Source of the DNA: Acidiferrobacter thiooxydans
GTDB taxonomy: Bacteria; Pseudomonadota; Gammaproteobacteria; Acidiferrobacterales; Acidiferrobacteraceae
Reading direction: 5' to 3'
NCBI RefSeq assembly: GCF_003333315.1
Contig: NZ_PSYR01000001.1
Location: forward strand, 1,204,501 to 1,268,500
DNA: 64,000 bases
Shown here: positions 45,772-53,596 of the stretch, piece after piece
Position numbering within the stretch: the stretch's first letter is position 1
Layout: each line of letters starts with the position of its first letter
Notes under the pieces: generated by a model
Seen by the model: the letters and a program-made list of their open reading frames with translations, nothing else
What the model was told of the DNA's origin: nothing
The model's database searches: none
Program-made: the position numbers and the translations under genes

Positions 45772-45830
45772 CCTGCAGGCCCCGGCCCTGCCGGGGAGGC
45801 AGCTAAAGTGTGACGCAAGGGGAGTCCATC
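45772..45830 (+). mobile_element. Solitary IS200/IS605-type left end
   Basis: A hairpin CCCCGGC-CCT-GCCGGGG (45780-45796) and the following bases AGGCAG...GGGGAGTCCATCG match, over about 50 bases with one gap and few mismatches, the left end in front of the Y1 transposase at 13947-13996. No transposase follows. Both copies sit right after a gene's TAG stop with the same CTAGCCT flank. It is either a relic left by the IS66 insertion at 45842 or a non-autonomous end mobilised by the intact TnpA. Confidence 0.65.
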
Positions 45831-45841
45831 GTGTCCTTCCG

Positions 45842-46512
45842 GTAAGCATGCAGGAAGTGGTTTTTTGCCCCTGCTAACGTTCGCTGCGTACTCCAACCGA
45901 TAAGGAACGCAGCGAATGAACAAGACGAGAGAGACGGAACCAGGACGGGATGGCGACGAGACCCCAGAGCAGACCCAAGCGCTCTTCCAGCGCTGGCGGG
46001 AGAGTCGTCGGCCGGGCGCGCGTATCCCCAAGGTCTTATGGGCGGCGGCCGTCAGAATGGCCAAGCGCTACGGGGTGCCACAGACGGCGCAGCACTTGCG
46101 CGTCGATAGTCAGCAGCTCCTAAAGCGCATCGAGGGCGCAGGGGGCGCGGCTCCCACCGGGCCACGCCCCATCGCGTTTGTCGCGTTGCCGGGACTCGCG
46201 CCATCGGCTGAGGCCGGGATCGCCGAGTGTGTCGTGGAGCTTCAGAATGCGCGTGGGGGGACGATGCGGGTGCGCTTGCAGGGCCTGGGGCTTACCCATC
46301 TGGCGCCTCTGTGCGCGGCCTTCTGGGAGGCGCCATGATCGCCATTACCCCGCACATGCGGGTGCTGGTGGCGGTGGAATCGGTGGACTTTCGGGTCGGT
46401 ATCGACGGGCTGGCGCAACGCTGTCGGGCGGTCCTGCAAGAGGATCCCTTCCAGGGGACGGTGTTCGTGTTCCGCAGCCGCTCGCATACGGCCATCAAAC
46501 TCCTTATTTACG
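45842..46512 (+). mobile_element. IS66-family element, left half only
   Basis: Begins at or near GTAAGCATGCAGG (45842), which has the GTAAG start of IS66-family inverted repeats, and contains tnpA and the first part of tnpB. The rest of tnpB, tnpC and the right end are missing; homology stops near 46512. It was probably inserted into the IS200-type relic and later truncated. Confidence 0.65.
45916..46338 (+). CDS. tnpA: IS66-family accessory protein TnpA
   Basis: A 140-residue accessory protein of IS66 elements, with FQRWRESRRPGARIPKVLW at the N terminus (helical DNA-binding region) and the family end AECVVELQNARGGTMRVRLQ ... LAPLCAAFWEAP. The frame is intact and its stop overlaps the tnpB start (ATGA), the usual arrangement. 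Without TnpB and TnpC it cannot transpose by itself. Confidence 0.88.
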   Translation: MNKTRETEPGRDGDETPEQTQALFQRWRESRRPGARIPKVLWAAAVRMAKRYGVPQTAQHLRVDSQQLLKRIEGAGGAAPTGPRPIAFVALPGLAPSAEAGIAECVVELQNARGGTMRVRLQGLGLTHLAPLCAAFWEAP

Positions 46513-46562
46513 ATAAATGGTACGCACCGAGTAATGTGGAGTGGCCAGTCGGTCGCGCTTAA
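46335..46562 (+). pseudogene. tnpB: IS66-family TnpB, truncated
   Basis: Starts ITPHMRVLVAVESVDFRVGI and continues through QEDPFQGTVFVFRSRSHTAI and KLLIYD, the N-terminal half of IS66 TnpB (normally about 115 residues). After about residue 60 the sequence no longer matches and runs into a 13-bp inverted repeat. The deletion also removed tnpC. Confidence 0.85.
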
Positions 46563-46599
46563 GCAGCCGAAGAATTATCCGACCCAACTCCACATTACT
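46530..46599. repeat. 13-bp inverted repeat at the IS66/integrase junction
   Basis: AGTAATGTGGAGT (46530-46542) and its exact complement ACTCCACATTACT (46587-46599) enclose 44 bases. It lies exactly where IS66 homology ends and about ten bases before the stop of the integrase remnant. It may be a terminal repeat of the element that carried the integrase, or a small two-ended relic formed by deletion. Confidence 0.75.
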
Positions 46600-46608
46600 A
46601 CTCGTCAC

Positions 46609-47095
46609 TTACAGCGATTCGAGCCATTCAAGAACTGAAGTGTTTTTGTGCCACTGAGTCGGGCGTCCCAGAGGACTGTGGGGCGCGGCCGCTTTGGCGA
46701 GGGCCTGTCGCTTCATGTCCAGATCGATCGTCGCATAACGGTTTGTCGTGTCACTGCTGGCATGCCCTAACCACTTGCTGATGTCGGCAAGCCCTACACC
46801 CGACTTGAGCAAATAGATCGCGCAGCTGTGTCGTGCTGAATGCGGGTGAAGACGTTTGACGCCCAACGATGGGCAGTTGACCGCCGCAGGGCGGCAATAT
46901 TTACCGAAAACATAGCGAATCCCGAACCGCGTGAGGCGCTCGCCGCGATGATTACAGAACACTGGCGCAGCCGAGTGCAAGTTCAGTTCGTTCTTGGTGA
47001 CAAACTCCTTTATGACTTGCGCCGTCTGCGGCCATAGAGGGCAGATGCGCGTCTTGCGCCCCTTGCCCACGATTTTTGTCAGATTGGAGAGACAG
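46609..47095 (-). pseudogene. Tyrosine recombinase/integrase, C-terminal fragment
   Basis: The catalytic part of a tyrosine recombinase. It holds HPHSARHSCAIYLLKSGV (H-x-x-R) and WLGHASSDTTNRYATID (G-H and the nucleophilic Tyr), and ends KNTSVLEWLESL. The frame can be read from NLTKIVGKGRKTR, but a TAA lies just upstream and the N-terminal arm-binding half and first catalytic Arg are gone. The C-terminal style resembles integrases of transposon-like recombinase-trio elements (tentative). It is non-functional as an integrase. Confidence 0.85.
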
Positions 47096-47198
47096 TGTTA
47101 TGTGAGCGATACAAGCCTATTGTCCTCCCTCCCCAAAAACGGAAGTCGCGGTTTTTTAGGGCGCCACTGTCATCGCGGCTTTTCTTGCGAGGCAGACT

Positions 47199-47486
47199 TC
47201 ATCCGATGCCGCGCATCTCGGCCACGGCCTCAGCGATCACCCGCTCGTCCACGCCGCGGCGCTTGAGGCTATCGACGAACCCGGATAGTGGCGTCTCGTC
47301 GAGCCGCTCGAGGTCGTGGCGTAGTCCCTCACCGATATAGTGGCGCATGAGCGGCTGGTAGCCACCAAAGCCCAGTAGCGGTGCGATGCGCTTCAAGTCC
47401 TCGACCACGTCCTCGGGTACGCGTAGCGAGACCATGACCAATGTCCGATCCTTGCGCAACCGCTTTTTGGGATCAACCGTCTTCAT
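47199..47486 (-). CDS. Ribbon-helix-helix antitoxin (BrnA/CopG-like)
   Basis: A 95-residue protein with a ribbon-helix-helix signature, RTLVMVSLRVPEDVVEDLKR, followed by FGGYQPLMRHYIGEGLRHDL and an acidic C-terminal tail. Such proteins bind DNA as dimers and neutralise a partner toxin. Its ATG lies within the end of a BrnT-like toxin frame, the usual toxin-first order. It is more GC-rich than the phage-like genes around it. Since the toxin is broken in this sequence, the antitoxin may be a relic or its pair may be misread. Confidence 0.75.
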   Translation of the reverse strand: MKTVDPKKRLRKDRTLVMVSLRVPEDVVEDLKRIAPLLGFGGYQPLMRHYIGEGLRHDLERLDETPLSGFVDSLKRRGVDERVIAEAVAEMRGIG

Positions 47487-47768
47487 AGAGTCTCCGTTCC
47501 GCCACGGTAGCGGGTCTCGCCGAGATCAGGCGAAAGATCTCGTCTGTGTGCTCAATGTGCACAACGAATAGCAATCGTCCCTCGCGCGTCATTCCGATCA
47601 GCGCATCGCGCGTTCATTTTCACCGCTTGCCTCCACCACCCGCACGAACGGGTCAAAGAACGCCTCGCGCGCGATCTCGAAAGACACCCCGTGCTTGCGC
47701 AGATTGGCGGCGGCTTTCTCCGCATCCCACTCGAAGCGGACGCCGTACAGAGTCGTTTCAACCTTCAC
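47473..47768 (-). pseudogene. BrnT-like toxin, frameshifted
   Basis: A BrnT/DUF497-type RNase toxin. The start is VETTLYGVRFEWDAEKAAAN followed by LRKHGVSFEIAREAFFDP; the end, in the next frame, is DALIGMTREGRLLFVVHIEH then IFRLISARPATVAERRLYE. One extra base near 47600-47615 would join both into about 98 residues, the normal size. The downstream frame runs into the antitoxin start. As given it would end early and be inactive; a single-base consensus error is the alternative. Confidence 0.75.
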
Positions 47769-47952
47769 AAGGAGGGAGTCTAGGTAGACATATATCTATT
47801 GTCAATACGCTGCTTATTCCAGCATGCTCATCGGGACAATCCACTGCATGATCGCCTTTTGTGACGTGATCTCGCGATCTTTTGGCAAACGGAACGTTTT
47901 AAGGCGGTTATTCGCGACTTGCATCCTTCTTGAACCTGTCACGATCCCCCGT

Positions 47953-48237
47953 ATGAGTATCCAACATCAGTCATACCTCAGCGTCATCCAAGCCGCCTTC
48001 CCAGGAAAAGTGTTTCTTTCCGTCGACGACGCGGCACGCGCTTTATCACGCGCGGTCGGAGCCATAAGAAACGACATTAGCGACGGCTCCTTCCCGATAA
48101 AAACCGTCAAAATTGGAGCCCGGCGCCTCATCCCCATTCTGGAGCTGGCCCTCTATATGGACCAGTTGGTGGAGGGCAAACCTCACCCCGGCCGCCCCCG
48201 TACTGCTTCCAAGGGCAAGGGGGTGCTCGATGTCTAA
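47953..48237 (+). CDS. PrtN-like small regulator
   Basis: A 94-residue protein. SYLSVIQAAFPGKVFLSVDD and AARALSRAVGAIRNDISDGS, then FPIKTVKIGARRLIPILELA, look like a winged or excisionase-type helix-turn-helix as in pyocin activator PrtN and similar plasmid regulators. It starts a short plus-strand group of phage-like genes and overlaps the next by eight bases. The assignment rests on the fold-like pattern only. Confidence 0.55.
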   Translation: MSIQHQSYLSVIQAAFPGKVFLSVDDAARALSRAVGAIRNDISDGSFPIKTVKIGARRLIPILELALYMDQLVEGKPHPGRPRTASKGKGVLDV

Positions 48238-48715
48238 GGCTGGACAGAAGAAAGCGGCTCACCTCCGAACCCTCCGGGACGACACCCAGGGGTTTATAAA
48301 AAAGTGCGGCAGCATCGAGCGTGCTGCGGACGTAATTCTGTCATCCCCGGGCCGTTCACAGCACGCGGCGGACATCAGGGAAACGACTCTGCAGGGGATC
48401 GCGATGCCCGACGAGGACGCCATGCAATACCTCGTAGATGACAAACTCATGGACGTCGAGCCGACGGACAATTATAGCGACCCAGTGCATAAGTACATCT
48501 TGTGGGAGGAAGCGATCGCCGCGCCGGAACTGCCCCGCATAAGCGGCAAATTTGGGCGCATTTTTGAACTGGCTGCGATGGGAAAATCGGCCCAGGAAAT
48601 TGCGGATGATATGCATCTTACGAGACGGCAAATAAACAACATCCTCAGAGACAATCATGGGACGTTGCAAGGGAAGATCGAAGCTGCAGCGAGGCAGTTG
48701 GAGCTGCCGCTATGA
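48230..48715 (+). CDS. Hypothetical protein with C-terminal helix-turn-helix
   Basis: An unrecognised 161-residue protein. The C-terminal part, MGKSAQEIADDMHLTRRQIN followed by NILRDNHG near residue 120-150, has the spacing of a helix-turn-helix; the N-terminal part is charged. It overlaps the previous gene and ends four bases past the next start, so the three probably formed one operon. The context is a decayed phage or plasmid segment. Confidence 0.6.
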   Translation: MSKAGQKKAAHLRTLRDDTQGFIKKCGSIERAADVILSSPGRSQHAADIRETTLQGIAMPDEDAMQYLVDDKLMDVEPTDNYSDPVHKYILWEEAIAAPELPRISGKFGRIFELAAMGKSAQEIADDMHLTRRQINNILRDNHGTLQGKIEAAARQLELPL

Positions 48716-49003
48716 CGGGTTTCCTAAACCCTGATGTGATCGGGGCGTTGGAAAGTGCTGGCATTCGATACCGCAAGTCGGCGCGTGGGTGCGAATTCGC
48801 GCAATCTGGCGCGATGGTGACGAGCCGAACATCGCCATTAGATTAACAGTGGCGGATGGTACGACCATGCCACCAAGGAGAAGGGGGCTTGGCCGGAAAT
48901 CGCGGCCAAGCTCGGGATCTATTGTCCACAACCCAAGAACAAGCCTTGGACGCAAGAAGATAAGAAAGCGTGGGCGGCCAAGAAAGCGGCGCAAAAGAGC
49001 TAA
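48712..49003 (+). pseudogene. Primase-like phage protein, broken by two single-base losses
   Basis: Three frames carry consecutive pieces: MTGFLNPDVIGALESAGIRY, then IRAIWRDGDEPNIAIRL, then SGGWYDHATKEKGAWPEIAA to KKAAQKS. Adding one G in the GGG near 48786 and one A near 48844 joins them into a smooth 97-residue protein. The pattern (residue order A-I-R...W-Y-D-H-A) resembles the zinc-finger-like N terminus of phage primase/helicase proteins, but the zinc cysteines are not evident. The start overlaps the preceding gene. Confidence 0.5.
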
Positions 49004-49015
49004 AGAGACTAAACC

Positions 49016-49156
49016 GTGAGTATGGTAACAGCGGTTTTTGCGGGCATGGGGGCGGTCGTGTTCTATGGGCTGGGCGTGGTATTCTTGGCGGCGTGGGGTT
49101 CCAAAAAGCGCCATGGGAAGAGGGCGCGAACAGCAGGCGGCTCCCACCATCCGTGA
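49016..49156 (+). CDS. Small single-helix membrane protein
   Basis: A 46-codon frame beginning GTG (or ATG 49022). A hydrophobic helix, MVTAVFAGMGAVVFYGLGVV with FLAAW after it, is followed by a basic tail (SKKRHGKRARTAGGSHHP). It comes 12 bases after the primase-like remnant, in the same direction, and is shorter than usual gene-finder limits. The helix-then-positive-tail layout is typical of phage or plasmid small membrane proteins, but there is no clear ribosome-binding site. Confidence 0.35.
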   Translation: MSMVTAVFAGMGAVVFYGLGVVFLAAWGSKKRHGKRARTAGGSHHP

Positions 49157-49558
49157 GCGGCGCGGCGGCGAAGCGACTACCGCCCACGCCGTTGCTTTAA
49201 CCGTTCATCTCATTGAGTTTACTATGAAAGGGTGATGACTAAAGGCAATACACCCCCGACCCCGTAAACGCGGCAAGAGAGTAAGACCATGTCGAACGGG
49301 TGATGCGGCGCGCGGTGCGCATATCGTTGCCAAGTAGCCGAAGTGCCTTCGCCAGGAAACCTGGCGAGGCCTTTTTACTGTGCGTGCTCAATGGCGACCA
49401 TTCGGGGTACGAGTCGGCTGCTTGGATCACACGAGCGTGCGGGGTTAAGGCCCCAAAGAAATGATCGATCTCAGACAACGGCGCACCGCGCACCCCTATT
49501 TTCTTTCATCATCCGGGGTGGTGGCAAACTCTTTCGCCCACCATTGATAGCAGGTGTC
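49157..49558. other. Intergenic stretch at the edge of the mobile region
   Basis: About 400 bases without a gene other than the terminator at 49345-49376. It is the border between the decayed mobile segment and core genes; no tRNA or attachment-site duplication is visible to me. No strong Shine-Dalgarno stands before the GNAT start at 49559. Confidence 0.45.
49345..49376 (+). terminator. Intrinsic terminator
   Basis: CGCCAGG-AAA-CCTGGCG forms a perfect 7-bp stem, extended with a bulge by GCC/GGC, and CTTTTT follows. It would end transcription from the phage-like gene group and shield the GNAT gene. Confidence 0.75.
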
Positions 49559-50293
49559 ATGGCAAAGACGGAAAGGAATCTCTTGGGGCAGGAGGTGGGG
49601 TTGCCGGTGGTCGGCTGGCGGCCGCCACCGTATCCGGATGATCGTGCGCTCAGCGGGCGCTTGTGCACGGTCGAACGGATAGATGCAATGCGCCACGCGC
49701 AGGCCCTCTACGATGCCTATGGCCTCGACCAGGAGGGTCGCCTGTGGACCTATCTTCCGCACGGGCCGTTCGCGAATTTTGCCGACTATCGGGCCTGGCT
49801 TGTCGACGCGCAACACCGTGCCGATCCGTGGTTCTACGCGATCGTGGATCATACCACCGGGCAGGCGGTGGGTAGCGCCGCCTATCTGCGCATGAATCCC
49901 GAGGCTGGATCGATCGAGGTGGGGGCGCTGGTCTTTTCCCCGCTTCTACAGCGCCGGCCGGCGGCCACCGAGGCCATGGTGCTCATGATGGCGCACGCCT
50001 TCGCGCTCGGTTATCGCCGCTATGAGTGGAAATGCGATGCCCTGAACCAACGCTCGCGCGCGTCGGCGCTGCGTCTCGGATTCTGCTACGAGGGCACGTT
50101 TCGCAAGGCGGCGGTGGTCAAGGGCCGCAATCGCGACACCGCCTGGTTTGCCATCACGGACGACGAGTGGCCGGCGCTTTCACGGATCTTGTCGCGCTGG
50201 CTGGATCCCACAAACTTCGATGCCGCCGGGGGGCAGCGCGTGGCGCTATCGTCCCTTACGCGGGCCTGGCGCGCGTCGCACGATGAGTTCTGA
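49559..50293 (+). CDS. GNAT-family acetyltransferase (RimJ/RimL-like)
   Basis: A 244-residue GNAT protein. After an N-terminal region with a proline-rich WRPPPYPDDRALSGRL come the substrate-side FADYRAWLVDAQHR, the beta4 strand AGSIEVGALVFSPLLQRRPA with the acetyl-CoA pyrophosphate loop, and LNQRSRASALRLGFCYEGTF typical of RimL-type enzymes that acetylate protein N termini or small amines. The substrate is unknown. It appears to be monocistronic. Confidence 0.85.
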   Translation: MAKTERNLLGQEVGLPVVGWRPPPYPDDRALSGRLCTVERIDAMRHAQALYDAYGLDQEGRLWTYLPHGPFANFADYRAWLVDAQHRADPWFYAIVDHTTGQAVGSAAYLRMNPEAGSIEVGALVFSPLLQRRPAATEAMVLMMAHAFALGYRRYEWKCDALNQRSRASALRLGFCYEGTFRKAAVVKGRNRDTAWFAITDDEWPALSRILSRWLDPTNFDAAGGQRVALSSLTRAWRASHDEF

Positions 50294-50410
50294 CCGAAAC
50301 TAGGAACGGACGTTAGACCCAGGCGATGGCGCGATCCGGCACGGCGGCTCAGCTTGTTGCCATGCCGATCGCGGTTCACACTGGCGCCATCGCGATGTGG
50401 AGGGTAGGCG

Positions 50411-52690
50411 ATGGCGGTACAGCGGGAGGCATGGCGGCATCGCGCCTGGGAGGTCCTCGGTCAGGTCTCGGCCGAGGCGATGATCGCTTGGACCTGTGAC
50501 GGGCGGGTGCTGGTCTGGAACGAGGGCGCCACTCGTTTCTATGGTTATGAGGCCCAGGAGGTGATCGGGCGCGACGCGCGATCGCTGCTTGGTACCCCCG
50601 AGCACGTCCCCTGGCCACCCGCGGATCTGTGCGGGCATCGCGCCCTCGAGCTTAACCGCCGCCACAAGAACGGCACGCCGCTTACGGTGCTTGCCGAATT
50701 GCGTCCGATAGAAGACGAGCACGGTCAGGTCATCGGTGTCGCCGAGGTCGGCCGCCTCGCCCCGCACACCCTCAGCATGGCGCGCGCGCAGCAGCAGGCC
50801 GCGCGCCTGCATCTGGCGGCGATCGTCGAATCTTCGGAAGATGCGATCATAGGCAAATCCTTGAATGGCGTAATCCAGTCATGGAACGGCGGGGCCGAGC
50901 GCGTGTTTGGCTACAGCGCCGAGGAGGCGGTCGGTCGTCCGGTGACGATGTTGATCCCGCCGGATCGCTGCGACGAGGAGGAGCGCATCCTCGCGGCCAT
51001 ACGCGCAGGCGAGCGCATGCCGCCCTACGAGACCATCCGGATCCGCAAGGATGGACGTCCGATCCAGGTGTCGCTTACGATTTCGCCGGTCTATGACCTC
51101 CTCGGTCGCGTGGTCGGGGCCTCCAAGATCGCTCGTGACATCACCGCCCACCGCGCCGCGGAGCGCGCCCTGGCGCAGGCCGAGGAGCGCCTGCGTGCGG
51201 TGGTCGAGGCCGCGCCCGTGGTGCTGTTTGCGTGCGATGCGCAGGGTCATTTGACCTTGCTGAAGGGGCGCGCGCTCGAGAGTCTCGGTTTTAAGGCCGA
51301 GGGGCTCATCGGGCGCCCGTTCCAGGGCATGCAAGGCGGCGCTGCGGCAGGCTTCGCGACCCAGCTTGCACGCGCCTTGCGCGGCGAGCAGTTTACTGCG
51401 GTCCTGGGGGTTGCCGGCGGGCTCGTGGAGATACGCTGGTTGCCGGTGCGGGGGGCGGAGGGGGTGATCGCCGGCGCCGGCGGGGTGGCGATAGAGATCG
51501 CCGAGCAGCGGCGTGCGCAGGAAGAGGCGCTCCGCGCCAGCAAGTGGGAGCTGTTCGGCGCGCTTGCGGGCGGGATTGCGCACGATTTCAACAATGTGCT
51601 GGCGGCGATCGTGGGGAACCTTGCGCTCGCGCGCATGAAGCTCGGGCCGGCCTCGGAGGCCGCGACCTTTCTCCTCGAATCCGAGAAGGCGGCGATGCGC
51701 GCGCAGGGCCTCACCCGCCAGCTGCTCGGGTTCGCCAAGGGCGAGCGCGCGGTGCGGGGCATGGTGGATGTCGCGGCCTTGATCGAGTCGACTGCGCGCT
51801 TTGCCCTGGGGGGATCAAACGTTCGTGCGCACGTGCTCGTCGCCCGGGACCTGTGGAAGGTTCGTGGCGATGAAGGGCAGCTAAGCCAGGTCATGAATAA
51901 TCTCGTCATCAATGCCCAGCAGGCGATGCCGTGGGGCGGGTCTGTGGAGATCCTGGCGCGCAACGTGTCCCTGGACGGGCACGAGACCGCGCTTCCCGCC
52001 GGGGATTATGTGCGTGTGGACTGCGTGGATCGGGGTGTCGGCATCGATGAGCAGGATGTGGCGCGTATCTTCGATCCGTTTTTCACGACCAAGGCGCAGG
52101 GCAGCGGGCTTGGGTTGACTACCAGCGCACGTATCGTAGGCGAGCATGGCGGGCGCATCGAGGTCCAATCACGTCCAGGGGAGGGTACACGTGTGCGTTT
52201 CTATCTTCCGCGATCTCGTGAAGAGGCGCCTGAACTGCAGGCCGGGGGTTCCGTCAGACCGCCCAAGGCGCGTATCCTGTTCATGGACGACGAGGAGCCG
52301 ATCCGTAAGGTCACGCACGCGATGCTGACGCATCTCGGTTACGAGGTGTGTGTCGCCGCCGACGGTGGGGCGGCGCTACGCGAGTACCGAAAGCAGCGCT
52401 ATGACATCGTCATCCTCGATCTTACGGTGCGCGATGGTCTCGGGGGGCTTGCCACGCTGGAGCGCTTACGCGCGCTCGACCCGAGCGTGGTGGCGATCGT
52501 CTCGAGTGGTTATTCGAGTGATCCGGTGATGGCCGACCACGAGCGTTATGGCTTTGTGGCCAAGGTCCCCAAGCCCTACACCCCCGAGACCCTGGATGCC
52601 GCCATCACGCCGCTTTTGGGGGGCATCGGGCGCGCCGAAGGCGCACGCCGGAGCGCGACCGGCGCCGACCAGGATAGGGGGGCGCGATAG
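50411..52690 (+). CDS. Soluble hybrid PAS histidine kinase with receiver
   Basis: A 759-residue cytoplasmic sensor: PAS 1 near 15-120 (MIAWTCDGRVLVWNEGATRF), PAS 2 near 135-260 (IVESSEDAIIGKSLNGVIQS, with a PAC motif VVGASKIARDIT), PAS 3 near 265-380, then HisKA with the phospho-His in LAGGIAHDFNNVLAAIVG, HATPase (CVDRGVGIDEQDVARIFDPF), and a C-terminal receiver with Asp in IVILDLTVRDG. The kinase and receiver are close in sequence to the membrane hybrid kinase at 39780-42787, suggesting duplication with a swapped sensor. No output protein is adjacent. Confidence 0.92.
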   Translation: MAVQREAWRHRAWEVLGQVSAEAMIAWTCDGRVLVWNEGATRFYGYEAQEVIGRDARSLLGTPEHVPWPPADLCGHRALELNRRHKNGTPLTVLAELRPIEDEHGQVIGVAEVGRLAPHTLSMARAQQQAARLHLAAIVESSEDAIIGKSLNGVIQSWNGGAERVFGYSAEEAVGRPVTMLIPPDRCDEEERILAAIRAGERMPPYETIRIRKDGRPIQVSLTISPVYDLLGRVVGASKIARDITAHRAAERALAQAEERLRAVVEAAPVVLFACDAQGHLTLLKGRALESLGFKAEGLIGRPFQGMQGGAAAGFATQLARALRGEQFTAVLGVAGGLVEIRWLPVRGAEGVIAGAGGVAIEIAEQRRAQEEALRASKWELFGALAGGIAHDFNNVLAAIVGNLALARMKLGPASEAATFLLESEKAAMRAQGLTRQLLGFAKGERAVRGMVDVAALIESTARFALGGSNVRAHVLVARDLWKVRGDEGQLSQVMNNLVINAQQAMPWGGSVEILARNVSLDGHETALPAGDYVRVDCVDRGVGIDEQDVARIFDPFFTTKAQGSGLGLTTSARIVGEHGGRIEVQSRPGEGTRVRFYLPRSREEAPELQAGGSVRPPKARILFMDDEEPIRKVTHAMLTHLGYEVCVAADGGAALREYRKQRYDIVILDLTVRDGLGGLATLERLRALDPSVVAIVSSGYSSDPVMADHERYGFVAKVPKPYTPETLDAAITPLLGGIGRAEGARRSATGADQDRGAR

Positions 52691-52890
52691 ACGCAGCGGC
52701 TGAAGGTCGGGCACGGTTTGGGGGATGCGATGGGGTATTCGCCCAAGCGTGGCGCCGACATATGTGCGGTGGCGCGGATGTGCGCGAGCGGTGCGGCAGG
52801 GGACCGGCGACGGTCGCATCTCGACCCATCGGGACCCCTGCGATCACCGTTGTGGTTTATCGGAAGGGGCGGAAGGAGCGGGGGAATCCA

Positions 52891-53310
52891 ATGAAGAAAA
52901 ATGGGGGGTCGCGACGACCCGGAGGCAGTCTGGATGGCGGGCGCCTTGATGCCATCGTGGCGCGCGCCCATAAAGAGGCGGACACGCGTATGGGCGGCTA
53001 TCGCGAGCAGTCGTTACGGCTGCACCCGCATGTCTGCGCGCGCTGTGGTCGCGCCTTCGATCGCAGCAATCTGCACGAACTGACCGTCCATCATAAGGAT
53101 CATAACCACGACAACAACCCGCCCGATGGCAGCAACTGGGAGAATCTCTGCCTGTACTGCCATGATTGGGAACACCAGAAGTATTCGTACGCAGTGATCG
53201 GGGCTTATGCGGATTTCGGGCTCACGACCAAGCCCGCGGCCTCGGCCGAGGCCAAGCATAACCCGTTCGCGGGGCTGAAGGAGGCGCTCACCCGCAAGCG
53301 CGAGGAGTGA
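52891..53310 (+). CDS. HNH nuclease family protein (YajD-like)
   Basis: A 139-residue protein with an HNH endonuclease motif: CARCGRAF, then LTVHHKDHNHDNNPPDGSNW and LCLYCHDWEHQKY, giving two C-x2-C pairs for zinc and the His-Asn-His residues. The length and the layout match YajD-like proteins, whose role is not known. An in-frame upstream extension lacks a ribosome-binding site, so ATG 52891 is chosen. It converges with the cold-shock gene. Confidence 0.85.
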   Translation: MKKNGGSRRPGGSLDGGRLDAIVARAHKEADTRMGGYREQSLRLHPHVCARCGRAFDRSNLHELTVHHKDHNHDNNPPDGSNWENLCLYCHDWEHQKYSYAVIGAYADFGLTTKPAASAEAKHNPFAGLKEALTRKREE

Positions 53311-53331
53311 TCGATGGGCCCCAAATGGAAA

Positions 53332-53364
53332 GACCGGCGGCCCCGAGGGGACCGCCGGCCGGTC
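53332..53364 (-). terminator. Hairpin terminator of the cold-shock gene
   Basis: On the minus strand an imperfect stem (GACCGG...CCGGTC outer arms, GGTCCCC/GGGG inner part) is followed by TTTCC. It lies 30-60 bases after the cold-shock stop and between convergent genes, so it could serve both. Confidence 0.5.
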
Positions 53365-53392
53365 TACGACAGGTCTTAAGCCTTTTTCGGGC

Positions 53393-53596
53393 TTAGGCCG
53401 GTGTGACCTGAGTGGCCTGAAGACCCTTCGGTCCCTTCTCGACCTGATAGGTCACGGCCTGGCCTTCGGCAAGGGTTTTGAAGCCCGAGCCGCTGATAGC
53501 CGAGAAATGCACGAATACGTCCGCGCTTCCGTCCGAGGGGGAAATGAAACCGAAACCCTTCGCTTCATTGAACCACTTCACTGTTCCTGTTGCCAT
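53393..53596 (-). CDS. Cold-shock domain protein
   Basis: A 67-residue nucleic-acid chaperone of the CspA family: [20 protein letters not shown] holds RNP1 (KGFGFI), and VFVHFSAI holds RNP2. It binds single-stranded RNA and DNA and melts structure. The protein is complete. The long leader upstream on the minus strand (about 140 bases or more) fits the long 5' untranslated regions of cold-shock mRNAs, though its structure was not tested. Confidence 0.96.
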   Translation of the reverse strand: MATGTVKWFNEAKGFGFISPSDGSADVFVHFSAISGSGFKTLAEGQAVTYQVEKGPKGLQATQVTPA

